Source: Actinoplanes octamycinicus
Lineage (GTDB): Bacteria; Actinomycetota; Actinomycetes; Mycobacteriales; Micromonosporaceae
Length of the DNA: 64,000 bases
Direction: 5' to 3'
Assembly (NCBI RefSeq): GCF_014205225.1
Contig: NZ_JACHNB010000001.1
Coordinates: 5,313,501-5,377,500, forward strand
The notes beneath the pieces are model-generated. The model ran no database searches and was not told where the DNA came from. It saw only the letters and a program-made list of their open reading frames with translations. Shown here in pieces: positions 1 through 8,415 of the stretch (position 1 is its first letter; each line of letters opens with the position of its first letter). The position numbers and the translations under genes are program-made.

Positions 1-1722
1 GTTGGAGTAGCGCCGGCCCTTGCTCAGGTAGTCCAGGACCGCGGGCACCGCGGTGTTCGCGGTCGACGGCACCGGCAGGTCGAGGCGGCCGGCCAGCTCG
101 GCCAGCGCCGACTGGATCTGCGCGGGCCGCTCGGCGGGGATCCACCAGATCAGGTCGAAGTCCTGTTGGTGCTGATAGACGTACTCGATCACGAGCTGCG
201 ACTTGCCGACCCCGCCGGCGCCGTGCACCGCCTCCGGCAGCACCGCGGTGGTGCCCGCCCGCAACCGCTGGTGCAGCGCGTCGAGCAGCTCGCGGCGGCC
301 GGTGAAGTTGGCGTTGCGCAACGGCAGGCCACCGACCACGGCCGGCAGCCGGGGGTCGCGCGTTGGAGTCGTCCGCAAGCCGTCGGTGGTGACCGGCACC
401 GTGTTCCCTTCCGGATCATGGCCGGTCCGCAGCGTCGACGGTCCGGCTTCCTGCGGGTTCACAGAACCCTGCGAAGGTAGTATTTCAGACACTGCGGACT
501 CCAGGCGTGAATCAGGCAAAGCGTTTTGATGGGGGAACCTGCGCCTCTGCGCGGGCGCGGGAATGCCGATCTTGGGACCGAGCTGCCGGGCGGCGTTCAG
601 GTTCGGGCCGCCGAGCGCGACGTGCACGGCGTACTCCACCCGGAGGTAGGGCAGTGCCGCCGGGCTCGGGCGCTGGTAGGCGGCGCGGCGCGGATCCTTG
701 ACGCGCAGCGCCAGGTTGCGGACCGCCTCGACGTCGCGGGCCAGGGTGCTCTCCACGATGTGCTGGACCTCGATCGTGCGGTCCCGGTAGGCGTAGGAGA
801 GCAACTGCTGACGGACGCCGTAGACGAACTCGTACACGATCCGGGTGTCGCCGGTCGTGGTCCACTGCCGCACCGGGCGCAGCAGCTCGCTGGTGAGCAC
901 CTCGGTCAGCGGCCCCGGCCCGGTCAGCCGGCTCATCCGCTGCACGGCGCGCATGGTCCGCACGTTCAGTGGCGCGGCGGCCAGCCGGGTGGCCAGGCCG
1001 AACGCGGCCGGCGAGGCGCCGGCCCGGAACCGGGCCACCAGGGTGCGCGCCGATCGGGCCGGGTCCGGCTCGGCGGTGTCGTCCGGCGCGACCAGTAGCG
1101 CCGGCATCCGGATCGTCCGCGCCTCCGGGCCGCCGGACAGCCGGGTCCACCGGTCCAACCAGTCGGCGCCGCGCTCCAGGATCGGCACCGCCGTCCGGCC
1201 GGGGTCGCCGCTGCGCTCCTCGGCCGAGCGGAGATCCAGGCCGGCCACCCGCCACGGGGTCGCGGCGGTCGGCGCCGGCTCCTCGCCCGGGGTCCAGGCC
1301 ACCTCGGTGACCCGCAGGCCCCGGTCGTGCCAGTGCTGCTGGGGCAGCAGGTTGACCACGGCGACCTGGCCGTCCCGGGCCCAGCGGGTGAGCAGGCCGG
1401 CGATCAGGCCGCGCCGCCAGGCGAGCGACCGGCCGTGGGTGACCAGCAGGACGGCGCGCGGGCCGAGCGGGCCGGAGCCGAGCGAGCCGGGATCGTCCGG
1501 GCTGCCGGCCAGGGCGATCCGGTCGCCGGGGCCGGCGGACAGGGTCCGGGTCTCGATCGAGGAGAAGGCGCCGGTGTCCCGCAGTCGGGATCGGAACTCG
1601 TCGATCTCGGCCGACCAGAACTCCATGACCGGGTCGTCGTCGAGGACGACGACGGCCTCCCGCTGCCGCCCGGACGGCGGGGTGGCCGGGGTGGGGATCT
1701 GCGCGAGCTGACCGTCCCTCAT
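1..1722 (-). CDS. SAV_2336-like N-terminal region fused to NB-ARC-type NTPase (C-terminus beyond left edge)
   Basis: The frame is open from the ATG at 1722 to the window edge (574 codons), so the C-terminus is missing. Residues 22-330 resemble the N-terminal region of SAV_2336-type actinomycete proteins: a hydrophobic strand ending in D28-D29-D30 where a vWA-like site would start, then LLVTHGRSLAWRRG and the VAVVNLLPQQHW segment. Near residue 470 NFTGRRELL leads to a P-loop (GAGGVGKSQ, about residues 500-508) and the QQDFDLIWWIPAE strand typical of NB-ARC/STAND ATPases such as FxSxx-COOH-system TPR proteins. TPRs probably follow outside the window. The start overlaps the stop of the 33-codon ORF upstream (ATGA), implying translational coupling. 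Role inferred: sensor or switch NTPase of a conflict system. The fusion is seen directly; the function is inference. Confidence 0.75.
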   Translation of the reverse strand, partial: MRDGQLAQIPTPATPPSGRQREAVVVLDDDPVMEFWSAEIDEFRSRLRDTGAFSSIETRTLSAGPGDRIALAGSPDDPGSLGSGPLGPRAVLLVTHGRSLAWRRGLIAGLLTRWARDGQVAVVNLLPQQHWHDRGLRVTEVAWTPGEEPAPTAATPWRVAGLDLRSAEERSGDPGRTAVPILERGADWLDRWTRLSGGPEARTIRMPALLVAPDDTAEPDPARSARTLVARFRAGASPAAFGLATRLAAAPLNVRTMRAVQRMSRLTGPGPLTEVLTSELLRPVRQWTTTGDTRIVYEFVYGVRQQLLSYAYRDRTIEVQHIVESTLARDVEAVRNLALRVKDPRRAAYQRPSPAALPYLRVEYAVHVALGGPNLNAARQLGPKIGIPAPAQRRRFPHQNALPDSRLESAVSEILPSQGSVNPQEAGPSTLRTGHDPEGNTVPVTTDGLRTTPTRDPRLPAVVGGLPLRNANFTGRRELLDALHQRLRAGTTAVLPEAVHGAGGVGKSQLVIEYVYQHQQDFDLIWWIPAERPAQIQSALAELAGRLDLPVPSTANTAVPAVLDYLSKGRRYSN

Positions 1723-1820
1723 CGGGCGGCCACCGGTCTGCCGGACCCGGCGACCTCGACCGCGAACAGCTCGGACCGGGCGGCCACGCCGCGCGTCCCC
1801 CGGTGACTGGTCCCGGTCAT
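1719..1820 (-). CDS. 33-residue ORF coupled on both sides
   Basis: This short frame starts MTGTSHRGTRG and ends SGRPVAAR. Its ATG (1820) overlaps the stop of the VMAP-C gene by ATGA, and its own TGA overlaps the ATG of the NTPase gene by ATGA, the typical arrangement of a translationally coupled operon member. The product is basic with one short hydrophobic patch (ELFAVEVAG). It lacks the C-terminal FxSxx of FxSxx-COOH peptides. It may be a real small component or only a coupling frame that feeds ribosomes to the NTPase gene. No family is recognised. Confidence 0.45.
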   Translation of the reverse strand: MTGTSHRGTRGVAARSELFAVEVAGSGRPVAAR

Positions 1821-3298
1821 GCGCGAACCTCTCCCGTGTCCCTGCCGGGCTGCCGTTCAGGATCGTCCCACAAGATCACTAACCCGTGACCGATCCGCCC
1901 TTCCCGTTCGTCTGGATCCTCGTCCCACGCCGTCCGTCTCAACTCTGCGACACCGTGCGGCAGGAACGCCAGTCCGGCGGGTTGGTCATCCAGGCCGACC
2001 TCAATCATCGATTCGACAACCTCGCACAATGCCTCCTGAGAACCGGAATTACGGTTCCAGACCATAACCGGCATACCGGACCTAAAGCCCGCTAGGAGCT
2101 GTCTCTCGCCGGTCGTGTCCGGCAACGGCGGCTCGCTGAGCACCATGACGACCGCCTTGCCGTCCCGGTTCAGCGCCGCCTCCAGCTGCACGTCGGCGTG
2201 CCCGGCCGCGGCCCGGTGGACCAGCCCCGGCGGGACGGCGCCCTCGGTGACCGCCCGCCACCGGCCGCGCCAGACCCGGTGCCACTGCACCGCGCGGATC
2301 CGCTCCAGGCTCCGGATCACCAGCGGGAACTGGATCGCCAGCCGGCGGGGACTGGCCGAGTCCAGCTCCCAGCGCCACCGGTCGACCGGCTCGTTGAGAA
2401 GCTGGCTGGGCAGCACGAACTCGATCGCGACCGGGCCCTGCAGATGCGCCCAGCGCCGCTCGGTCTCCAGCACCACCTTGTCGACCTCCGCCTCCAGCTG
2501 GTCCCGTCGCACGCGACGGTCCTCGCCGCGGCACGGCTCCCAGGTCGATGACGCCCACTGATACCAGTGCGACATGATGAACGTGTCGTCGTCGGCGCCG
2601 TACTTCTCGAACTGGAACACCAGATAGGCGGTACGGATCGGAGCGCCGATCGGGATGTGTGCCGGCGCCGCGGATGCCGGCTCGGCGTCCCACTCCTCGG
2701 ACAGCGTGGCGATCAACTCGCGCAGCCGGGCCCGGGACCGGTCCGGCATCCGGCCCGCCATCTGATCCAGGAAGCGCAGCCAGACCGGCCGGCCGCCGGT
2801 CGGCGGATCGCCGGTCAGATGGGCGAAGACCTGCCAGGCCGACTCGCAGTAGTCCGGCACCGGCTCGACCCGGTGCTCGGCGACCAGGGCCCGCACCCGG
2901 CCGTCCGCCGCGATCTGGACCAGATCGGCCCGCATCCACTGCAGACGGTGCCCGGTCAGCAGCTCCACCGCCTGCCACTCGTCGGCCAGCCGGAGCAGCG
3001 CGGTGACCAGGTCGGCGTCCGCCTCGATCATGTCCAGGCAGTCGGCCAGGTGGCGCAGCCCGCCGGTGTGGTCGATGCAGACGGTCACCAGCGCCACGGC
3101 CTGCGCCCGGAACGACGGCAGCCCGGTGAACTGCGGCCGGGTGCCCAGCGCCCGCTCCAGCTCGTCCTGCAGCAGCAACTGGCTGCGCGCGTCGCGCATC
3201 GTCTCGGACCGGGTCAGGCGGTCGACGGCCGCCTTGATGATCCGCCGGCGGTCCCCGGCCGGGGCGGCCGGCAGTCGCTCGGCATCACGCAGGGTCAT
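1817..3298 (-). CDS. EAD2 - VMAP-C domain conflict-system protein
   Basis: The protein has 493 residues. Residues about 20-105 look like effector-associated domain 2: an all-helical segment with TRSETMRDARSQLLLQDEL, then HTGGLRHLADCLDMIEAD and a closing LLRLADEW. A helical linker follows, and from about residue 225 the long beta-rich part (AYLVFQFEKYGADDD, VDRWRWELDS, LAIQFPLVIRSLER, AAFLPHGVAELRR-like end) matches the VMAP-C type, the C-terminal domain of vWA-MoxR-associated proteins. In this family VMAP proteins act as adaptors in NTP-dependent conflict systems and EADs recruit effectors by homotypic contact. The gene heads a coupled cluster with the small ORF and the NTPase. No MoxR ATPase is seen within the window. 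Domain assignment is from remembered family patterns. Confidence 0.7.
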   Translation of the reverse strand: MTLRDAERLPAAPAGDRRRIIKAAVDRLTRSETMRDARSQLLLQDELERALGTRPQFTGLPSFRAQAVALVTVCIDHTGGLRHLADCLDMIEADADLVTALLRLADEWQAVELLTGHRLQWMRADLVQIAADGRVRALVAEHRVEPVPDYCESAWQVFAHLTGDPPTGGRPVWLRFLDQMAGRMPDRSRARLRELIATLSEEWDAEPASAAPAHIPIGAPIRTAYLVFQFEKYGADDDTFIMSHWYQWASSTWEPCRGEDRRVRRDQLEAEVDKVVLETERRWAHLQGPVAIEFVLPSQLLNEPVDRWRWELDSASPRRLAIQFPLVIRSLERIRAVQWHRVWRGRWRAVTEGAVPPGLVHRAAAGHADVQLEAALNRDGKAVVMVLSEPPLPDTTGERQLLAGFRSGMPVMVWNRNSGSQEALCEVVESMIEVGLDDQPAGLAFLPHGVAELRRTAWDEDPDEREGRIGHGLVILWDDPERQPGRDTGEVRA

Positions 3299-3477
3299 TG
3301 GGAGTCCGGTTGCCGATGGCTCCGTCCCGGCCCGACCGCTGCAGACATGGGGCCATCGTATGGGCTGCGCTCACCGGTTGTCTGCTGTCGGCAAGGAGAC
3401 AGTGGACAATCGTGATCGGCTCGTCGGCCGACCGGGTGATCGGTTCCACCCATCGAGATAGTTGACTGCCTAGGTGG

Positions 3478-4968
3478 TCAGGCCGAGCGCAGCCGTTCCG
3501 GCTGGCGGGTGGCACCGGACAGCGCCATCCCGCTGGTGTAGCCGCGGACGTCGCCGCCGCCGTCGTGCTTCGCGGCGTACATCGCGATGTCGGCCCGCCG
3601 CAGCAGCTCACCGGACTCCGCACCGGCCCCGCCGGCGATCCCGATGCTGGCCCGGACCAGCAGGTCGTGGCCCTCCGCGACGACCGGCTCGGCGAGCGAC
3701 GCGATCATCCGGCGGGCCACCCCGGCGGCCTCCTCCGGATCGAGGCCGAGGATCAGCACGACGAACTCGTCGCCGCCCAGCCGGGCCACCGTGTCGCCCG
3801 GGCGCAGGCAGCCGGAGAGCCGGTCGGCGGTGGTGGTGAGCAGGACGTCCCCGGCGCCGTGGCCGAGCGTGTCGTTGACCGTCTTGAAGTCGTCCAGGTC
3901 GATCAGGGCCACGCTGACCGGGCGGCGCGGGTCGGCCAGCGCGGCGGTCAGCCGGGCGGTGAACAGCGCCCGGTTCGGCAGCCCGGTCAGCGCGTCGTGC
4001 GTCGCGGTGTGGTCCAGCCGGGCGACCAGCTCGGCGTTCTCCCGCATCGCGGTGAGCTGCCGCCACATCACCAGCGCGGTCAGCACCACCACGGCGAGCA
4101 CCACCATCCGGGCCGCCGGGTACGGCCAGCAGGTCACCACCAGCAACCCGTCGACCGCGACCACCGCCAGGTAGGGCAGCACGCTGAACGGGCGCCGATT
4201 CCCGGCCGGCCGGGCCGCGTCGGACGGGCAGCTGCGCAGTTGCACCACGGCGGCCGCGGTCGCACAGACCATGATCAGCGGGATGCCGAGCGGGCCCACG
4301 TTCAGATCCGGCCGGTCCGCGATGAACCGCTGCGAGAGCCCGATCAGCACCCCGCCGAGCAGCCCGAGTGCGAACAGCCGCAGCGCACCCGGGGCGATGT
4401 AGCGGTGCCCGGCCAGCGCCACCTTGGCGATCGCGAAGACGGTGACCAGCATCAGCACGGTGGTGAAGCCGATCACGACCGGCGAGCCGGCCCCGCGCTG
4501 GAACTGCCACATGAAGATCGCCGCGGCGAGCAGCACGGTGCCCGCGTCCAGCCCGATCCGCAGCCGGTCACCGGTGCCGGACGAGCCCATCGGCAGCCGG
4601 AACATGCCGGACATCAGCGCCACCACGCACCCGGCGTAGGCGGCCACCGTCGCCGGCGACATGGCCTGGGTCAGCACCGGGCCGCCGACCGCGTCGACGG
4701 TGTTCAGCACCCCGCCGACCCCGGCCAGCCCGGCGCAGGCGGCCAGATGAGCCCAGAACACCCGGGTCGGACGCGGGAACCCGGCGGCCCGGGCGATCCG
4801 CACGGCGAGCATCACCGGGATCGCGCAGGACGGTGGGACGGCCAGCCAGAGCAGCACCGGCGGACCGTACGGACCGGCCCACCGGGCGGCGAACACGGCC
4901 ACGGCGACCAGCGCCAGCGCGATGGACGCCAGCACCGGGCGCGGCGCCCGCCGCAGACTGGTGATCAC
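3478..4968 (-). CDS. Membrane-anchored diguanylate cyclase (GGDEF)
   Basis: A 496-residue protein starting at GTG 4968. About nine hydrophobic segments fill residues 10-290, followed by a short helical linker (TAMRENAELVARLDHTATHD) and a C-terminal GGDEF domain starting DALTGLPNRALF. The active site is an intact GGDEF near residue 398, preceded five residues upstream by RPGD, the RxxD inhibitory I-site, so product inhibition by c-di-GMP is expected. There is no EAL domain. The enzyme would make c-di-GMP from two GTP in response to a signal sensed in the membrane. It stands alone; the 180-bp upstream gap separates it from the VMAP-C gene. Confidence 0.9.
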   Translation of the reverse strand: MITSLRRAPRPVLASIALALVAVAVFAARWAGPYGPPVLLWLAVPPSCAIPVMLAVRIARAAGFPRPTRVFWAHLAACAGLAGVGGVLNTVDAVGGPVLTQAMSPATVAAYAGCVVALMSGMFRLPMGSSGTGDRLRIGLDAGTVLLAAAIFMWQFQRGAGSPVVIGFTTVLMLVTVFAIAKVALAGHRYIAPGALRLFALGLLGGVLIGLSQRFIADRPDLNVGPLGIPLIMVCATAAAVVQLRSCPSDAARPAGNRRPFSVLPYLAVVAVDGLLVVTCWPYPAARMVVLAVVVLTALVMWRQLTAMRENAELVARLDHTATHDALTGLPNRALFTARLTAALADPRRPVSVALIDLDDFKTVNDTLGHGAGDVLLTTTADRLSGCLRPGDTVARLGGDEFVVLILGLDPEEAAGVARRMIASLAEPVVAEGHDLLVRASIGIAGGAGAESGELLRRADIAMYAAKHDGGGDVRGYTSGMALSGATRQPERLRSA

Positions 4969-5088
4969 AAGTCCTCATTCCGGCCGATGGTCAACGGTCT
5001 GCTGTTCGCCCGTTTCGCCGGCGATCTGAGGAATCGGCCGGGACCTCTCCCGCGGGCGGCGCGCCGGCGGCGCCGCTAGCGTGGGGCG

Positions 5089-5940
5089 ATGCGCGTGCGC
5101 GAAGTGAGGCTGCCGGACGGCTGGACGCCCTACGCGGTCGCCGCCGGGCCGGACGGCATGATCTGGACGACCGTGCTGGACCCGCCCGCACTGGCCGGTC
5201 TGCGGGACGGCGTGGTGGTGCGGCGGCATCCGCTCCCGGACGAGGTCCGGCCGATGCTGCTCACCGCCGCCCCGGACGGCACGATCTGGTACACCCGCAC
5301 CGACGACCGGGTCGGCCGGATCGGCCCGGACGGCGACGAGACGTTGTTCGCGCTGCCGGCCGGCGCCGCGCCGTACGGGATGGCACTGGCGCCGGACGGC
5401 GCGGCCTGGTTCAGCGCGCCCGGCGCCGAGCGGATCGGCTTTGTCACCGCCGGCGGCGGGATCCGCCTGGTCGAGCTGCCGGTGCCGGACGCGCGGGCCG
5501 CGATGGTGACGGTCAGCGCGGACGGTGTGGTGTGGGTGGCGCTGAACGGCGCCGCGGCGCTGGCGGGCTTCGACGGGACGGGTTTCCGGATCGTCGAGCT
5601 GGGCGCGGGAGCCGCGCCGGTCGGCATCGCCGCCGGCGGCGACGGCATCTGGTTCGCCGACATCGCCGGGGGAGCGGTGGGCCTGGTCCGCCCGGACGGT
5701 ACGCCCATCCGCGTCCCCTTCGACGACCCGGGATCCCGCCCGCACGCCGTGGCCCCCGACCCGGCCGGCGGCTGCTGGGCCACCCTGTGGGGCGCCGGCG
5801 AGCTGGCCCGGGTCACCGCCGACGGCGAGGTGATCCGGCACCCGCTGCCCGGCAAGGAGCCGCACGGCCTGGCCTTGACCGACGCGACGGTCTGGGTGGC
5901 GATGGAGAGCGGCTCGCTGGTCGCCCTCGACCGGGACTAG
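5089..5940 (+). CDS. vgb: Virginiamycin B lyase-like (streptogramin lyase) beta-propeller
   Basis: The protein has 283 residues and no signal peptide. It is built of repeated blades of the form APDGxxWxxxxxxxRIGxxxxDG, as in Vgb. Vgb linearises type B streptogramins by lyase cleavage of the ester bond, using two His, two Glu and a metal. The corresponding set looks intact here: H219 (RPHAV), E257 and H259 (KEPHG) and E273 (AMESG), with spacings close to those of Vgb. Its stop overlaps the stop of the convergent membrane-protein gene (CTAG). Actinomycete Vgb-like propellers are often of unproven activity, so a resistance role is plausible but not shown. Confidence 0.75.
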   Translation: MRVREVRLPDGWTPYAVAAGPDGMIWTTVLDPPALAGLRDGVVVRRHPLPDEVRPMLLTAAPDGTIWYTRTDDRVGRIGPDGDETLFALPAGAAPYGMALAPDGAAWFSAPGAERIGFVTAGGGIRLVELPVPDARAAMVTVSADGVVWVALNGAAALAGFDGTGFRIVELGAGAAPVGIAAGGDGIWFADIAGGAVGLVRPDGTPIRVPFDDPGSRPHAVAPDPAGGCWATLWGAGELARVTADGEVIRHPLPGKEPHGLALTDATVWVAMESGSLVALDRD

Positions 5941-6677
5941 CGGGCTGCCCGGCCCCGGTGGGCGCGTCGGGGCAGACGGACGCCGCTCAGCGTGTGCAGG
6001 GCGGCCGGGCCGCGCGGACGGCGCGGGCGAATCGTGACCGGCGCCGCGTCCGCGGTCAGCAGGTCCGCCGCCGGCGCGTCCGCGGTCAGCGCGTCCTTGG
6101 TCGGCGCGTCCGCCGCCGGGGTCGCCGGGCGGCGGACGTCGATCTCGATCGTCTCCCGGGTGCGGATCTCCGCCTCGGCCAGCGGCGCGGCCATCAGGAA
6201 CGCCTCGGGCAGCGGCGACGGCAGAGCGGACGGCGTCTCGGCCTCGGCGGCCGGCTCGGCGCGGTGGATCAGGGTGGCCGCGCCCACGTTGGCGACCGCG
6301 ACCAGCGCGCTGAGGAAGGCCAGCAGCGGGGACGAGTCGGCCGCCGCGGCGGTCAGCAGGCCGGTGGTGACCGCGATGCCGGAGGCGGCCACCACGCCGA
6401 CCTGGCGGTCCCGGTGGTTGCCGCGGGAGCCGATCAGGAACGCGGCGGCCGCGGACGCCGAGCCGAGCACGGCGGAGATCACGCACACCGCGCCGAACGG
6501 CCACAGCCAGCCGACCGAGGCGTCGTCGTCGGCCGCGAAGAACATCAGCAGCGGCGTCCCGATCAGCGCGGTCATCAGGAAGACGACCGCCTCGACGGTC
6601 AGCACCATGGCGCCGCCGGTGAGCGCGTCCATCCGCTGCAGCCATCCGTCGCGCCGAACTCCGGCGATCTCCGCCAT
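5937..6677 (-). CDS. Four-TM membrane protein with charged C-terminal tail
   Basis: The start is taken at ATG 6677 (MAEIAGVRRDG) because GGGGAGG lies just upstream; an in-frame start further up lacks a site. The 246-residue product has about four hydrophobic segments in residues 20-135 and then a long Ala/Pro/Glu-rich cytoplasmic-looking tail containing a degenerate repeat (LTADAPAADLLTADA) and ending in an Arg-rich stretch. No enzyme motif is visible. Its stop overlaps the stop of the lyase gene on the other strand by four bases (CTAG). Function unknown. Confidence 0.7.
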   Translation of the reverse strand: MAEIAGVRRDGWLQRMDALTGGAMVLTVEAVVFLMTALIGTPLLMFFAADDDASVGWLWPFGAVCVISAVLGSASAAAAFLIGSRGNHRDRQVGVVAASGIAVTTGLLTAAAADSSPLLAFLSALVAVANVGAATLIHRAEPAAEAETPSALPSPLPEAFLMAAPLAEAEIRTRETIEIDVRRPATPAADAPTKDALTADAPAADLLTADAAPVTIRPRRPRGPAALHTLSGVRLPRRAHRGRAAR

Positions 6678-6758
6678 GTGTGACCTCCCCGTGGCATCTT
6701 GATCGAGCACCGTACCTTATCGATCCGGTAACACCTCCAAGAAAGTTGTGCGGCTGTC

Positions 6759-7121
6759 ATGCCTCTCGCTCCGGGCGATCTCTTCGCCGTTCCGCTGCCC
6801 GACGGCTTCGGCGCGCTCCAGGTGACCGCGCTGACCCCGGACGGCGCGGTGGTCTGCCTGCTCGACTGGCACAGCGCTGGACTTTTCACCGCCGACGACG
6901 TGGCCGAGGCGGGGCTGTTCCGGCTCACCCACCACGGGCACACCGGCGGCCGGCAGACGGTGCACGTCAGCGAACCGCCGCCGGGCGAGTTCCTCCTGGT
7001 GGGCAACGGCCCGGTCGCCGATCGGCCGACCGGGACGAACGTCTTTTGCGCGCTGGCCGCCCGGGCCGGCGTCGCCGAGGCGGACGCCGACCGGTGGTTC
7101 GACGAGTGGCGGGACTTCTAG
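6759..7121 (+). CDS. Small hypothetical protein, possibly Imm26-like
   Basis: A 120-residue acidic soluble protein. It begins LAPGDLFAVPLPDGFGALQV, a pattern like the start of Imm26-type immunity proteins and related beta-barrel domains, but no toxin gene is adjacent. The C-terminus (ADRWFDEWRDF) is aromatic. Its stop overlaps the stop of the convergent membrane-protein gene by four bases (CTAG), the second such overlap within 1.2 kb. Function not recognised; the family suggestion is weak. Confidence 0.6.
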   Translation: MPLAPGDLFAVPLPDGFGALQVTALTPDGAVVCLLDWHSAGLFTADDVAEAGLFRLTHHGHTGGRQTVHVSEPPPGEFLLVGNGPVADRPTGTNVFCALAARAGVAEADADRWFDEWRDF

Positions 7122-7699
7122 CGCGCTGCGGCGGCGACCCGCCGGGCCCGGTTGTCGCGCAGCCCGGCGACCACCGCGATGTAGAGGGCGAATCCGGAGC
7201 CGACCCCGGCGATCAGCCCGATCGTGGCCGCCGAGGCGCCGGCCGCGTAGGCCACGAAGCCGGCCACGCCGAGCACCGCCATCGCGCCGCCGACCCCGTA
7301 GTAGAGCGGCATCCGCCAGGCCCAGGCGAGCGGGAAGAAGTGCAGGCCGACCACGACGGCCACCCAGGCGACCGCGACCTCCGGCTTCTTCAGCACCCCG
7401 TTGATCACGTAGAGGCCGCCGAACAGGGCGACGACCTCGAAGAGCACCGCGTACCAGTAGCGCCGGTCGGCGAAGCCCTGGATGTCGCCCTCCTCCGACG
7501 GCGCCCCGGCGCGCTCGGCCCGGATCACCAGCGCCAGGAGCGTGACCGCGACCAGCACCGCGGCCACCCGGATCACCAGCCGCCACGGGGACGGCAGCGC
7601 CGCGCTGTTCACCACCACGAAGACCGTGCCCATGCTGAGTGCCACCAGCGAACCGATCATCAGCCCGCTGAGCCGTCGCCTGTCGTCCGTTTCCGTCAT
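7118..7699 (-). CDS. Six-TM membrane protein
   Basis: The start is taken at ATG 7699 (MTETDDRRRLSG), giving 193 residues; the longer frame upstream is Arg/Gly-rich and unlikely to be translated. Six hydrophobic segments alternate with short loops, with a charged loop after the second (AERAGAPSEEGDIQGF). The aromatic loop RRYWYAVLFEVVALFGGLYV is distinctive. No catalytic motif is seen. It lies just downstream of the ABC permease operon (about 50 bp) in the same direction and might be co-transcribed. Function unknown. Confidence 0.7.
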   Translation of the reverse strand: MTETDDRRRLSGLMIGSLVALSMGTVFVVVNSAALPSPWRLVIRVAAVLVAVTLLALVIRAERAGAPSEEGDIQGFADRRYWYAVLFEVVALFGGLYVINGVLKKPEVAVAWVAVVVGLHFFPLAWAWRMPLYYGVGGAMAVLGVAGFVAYAAGASAATIGLIAGVGSGFALYIAVVAGLRDNRARRVAAAAR

Positions 7700-7749
7700 G
7701 CCGCCATCCTGCCGCCCGGCCCGATTTCCCGCTGCCCCAAGATCGACGA

Positions 7750-8415
7750 TCAGCTGTCCCGGACGGCCGTGGTCAGCCAGCCCGCACCGACCGCCAGCAC
7801 GGCCCACCCGGCGGACACGGCCAGACCTGCCGGACCGGTGAGCGCCGCCGGCGCGGCCAGCCCGACCAGGCTCAGCGTGGCCTCGTGCGGCAGCAGCCGG
7901 ACCACCCCGGGCAGCAGGCCGCGGAGGATCGGGGAGAGGAGCACCGGCAGCGTCACCAGCACGACGAGCGGCGTGACCACCGACCGCGCCGCGGCCGCGA
8001 GACCGAACCCGATCAGGCCCAGCAGCAGGTACCCGAGCACCCGGGCCGCCGCCCCGGTCACCGTGCTCGCGGCGCCGTGCTGCAGCACGTACCCGGGAAG
8101 CACCACGACGACCGCCGCGACCGCCGAGACGACCGTGACCACCAGCGATTTCGCGCCGAACCAGCGGTGCCGGGACGGCGCCGCGAGCAGGCTGATCCGC
8201 AGCTGACCGGCGCGGTGCTCGCTGCCCGCGGCGAGCACCGGCGCGGCCAGGAACAGGTAGGCCGGGGCGAGCATCAGCGTGCCGATCCGGGCCGTCGGCG
8301 TGCCCGCGGCGAACCAGCCGAGCAGGGCGTTCGCCAGCAGGGCGGCCAGCACCGCGGCCCCGGCGGCCGGCAGCGTCCGGATCTTGGTGAGCTCGGCCGC
8401 GGCGATCCCGGTCAT
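7750..8415 (-). CDS. ABC-2 type transporter permease (second subunit)
   Basis: A 221-residue integral membrane protein with about six hydrophobic segments. It starts MTGIAAAELTKIRTLP, the short amphipathic lead (AELxKIRT) common to ABC-2 permeases that pair with DrrA/CcmA-type ATPases. Its ATG overlaps the stop of the preceding permease gene by four bases (ATGA), and it is the last gene of the 11608-to-7750 operon. It probably forms a heterodimeric channel with the upstream permease, powered by the ATPase two genes upstream. Substrate unknown; such modules next to a two-component system often export antimicrobial peptides or other cell-envelope-active compounds. Confidence 0.85.
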   Translation of the reverse strand: MTGIAAAELTKIRTLPAAGAAVLAALLANALLGWFAAGTPTARIGTLMLAPAYLFLAAPVLAAGSEHRAGQLRISLLAAPSRHRWFGAKSLVVTVVSAVAAVVVVLPGYVLQHGAASTVTGAAARVLGYLLLGLIGFGLAAAARSVVTPLVVLVTLPVLLSPILRGLLPGVVRLLPHEATLSLVGLAAPAALTGPAGLAVSAGWAVLAVGAGWLTTAVRDS

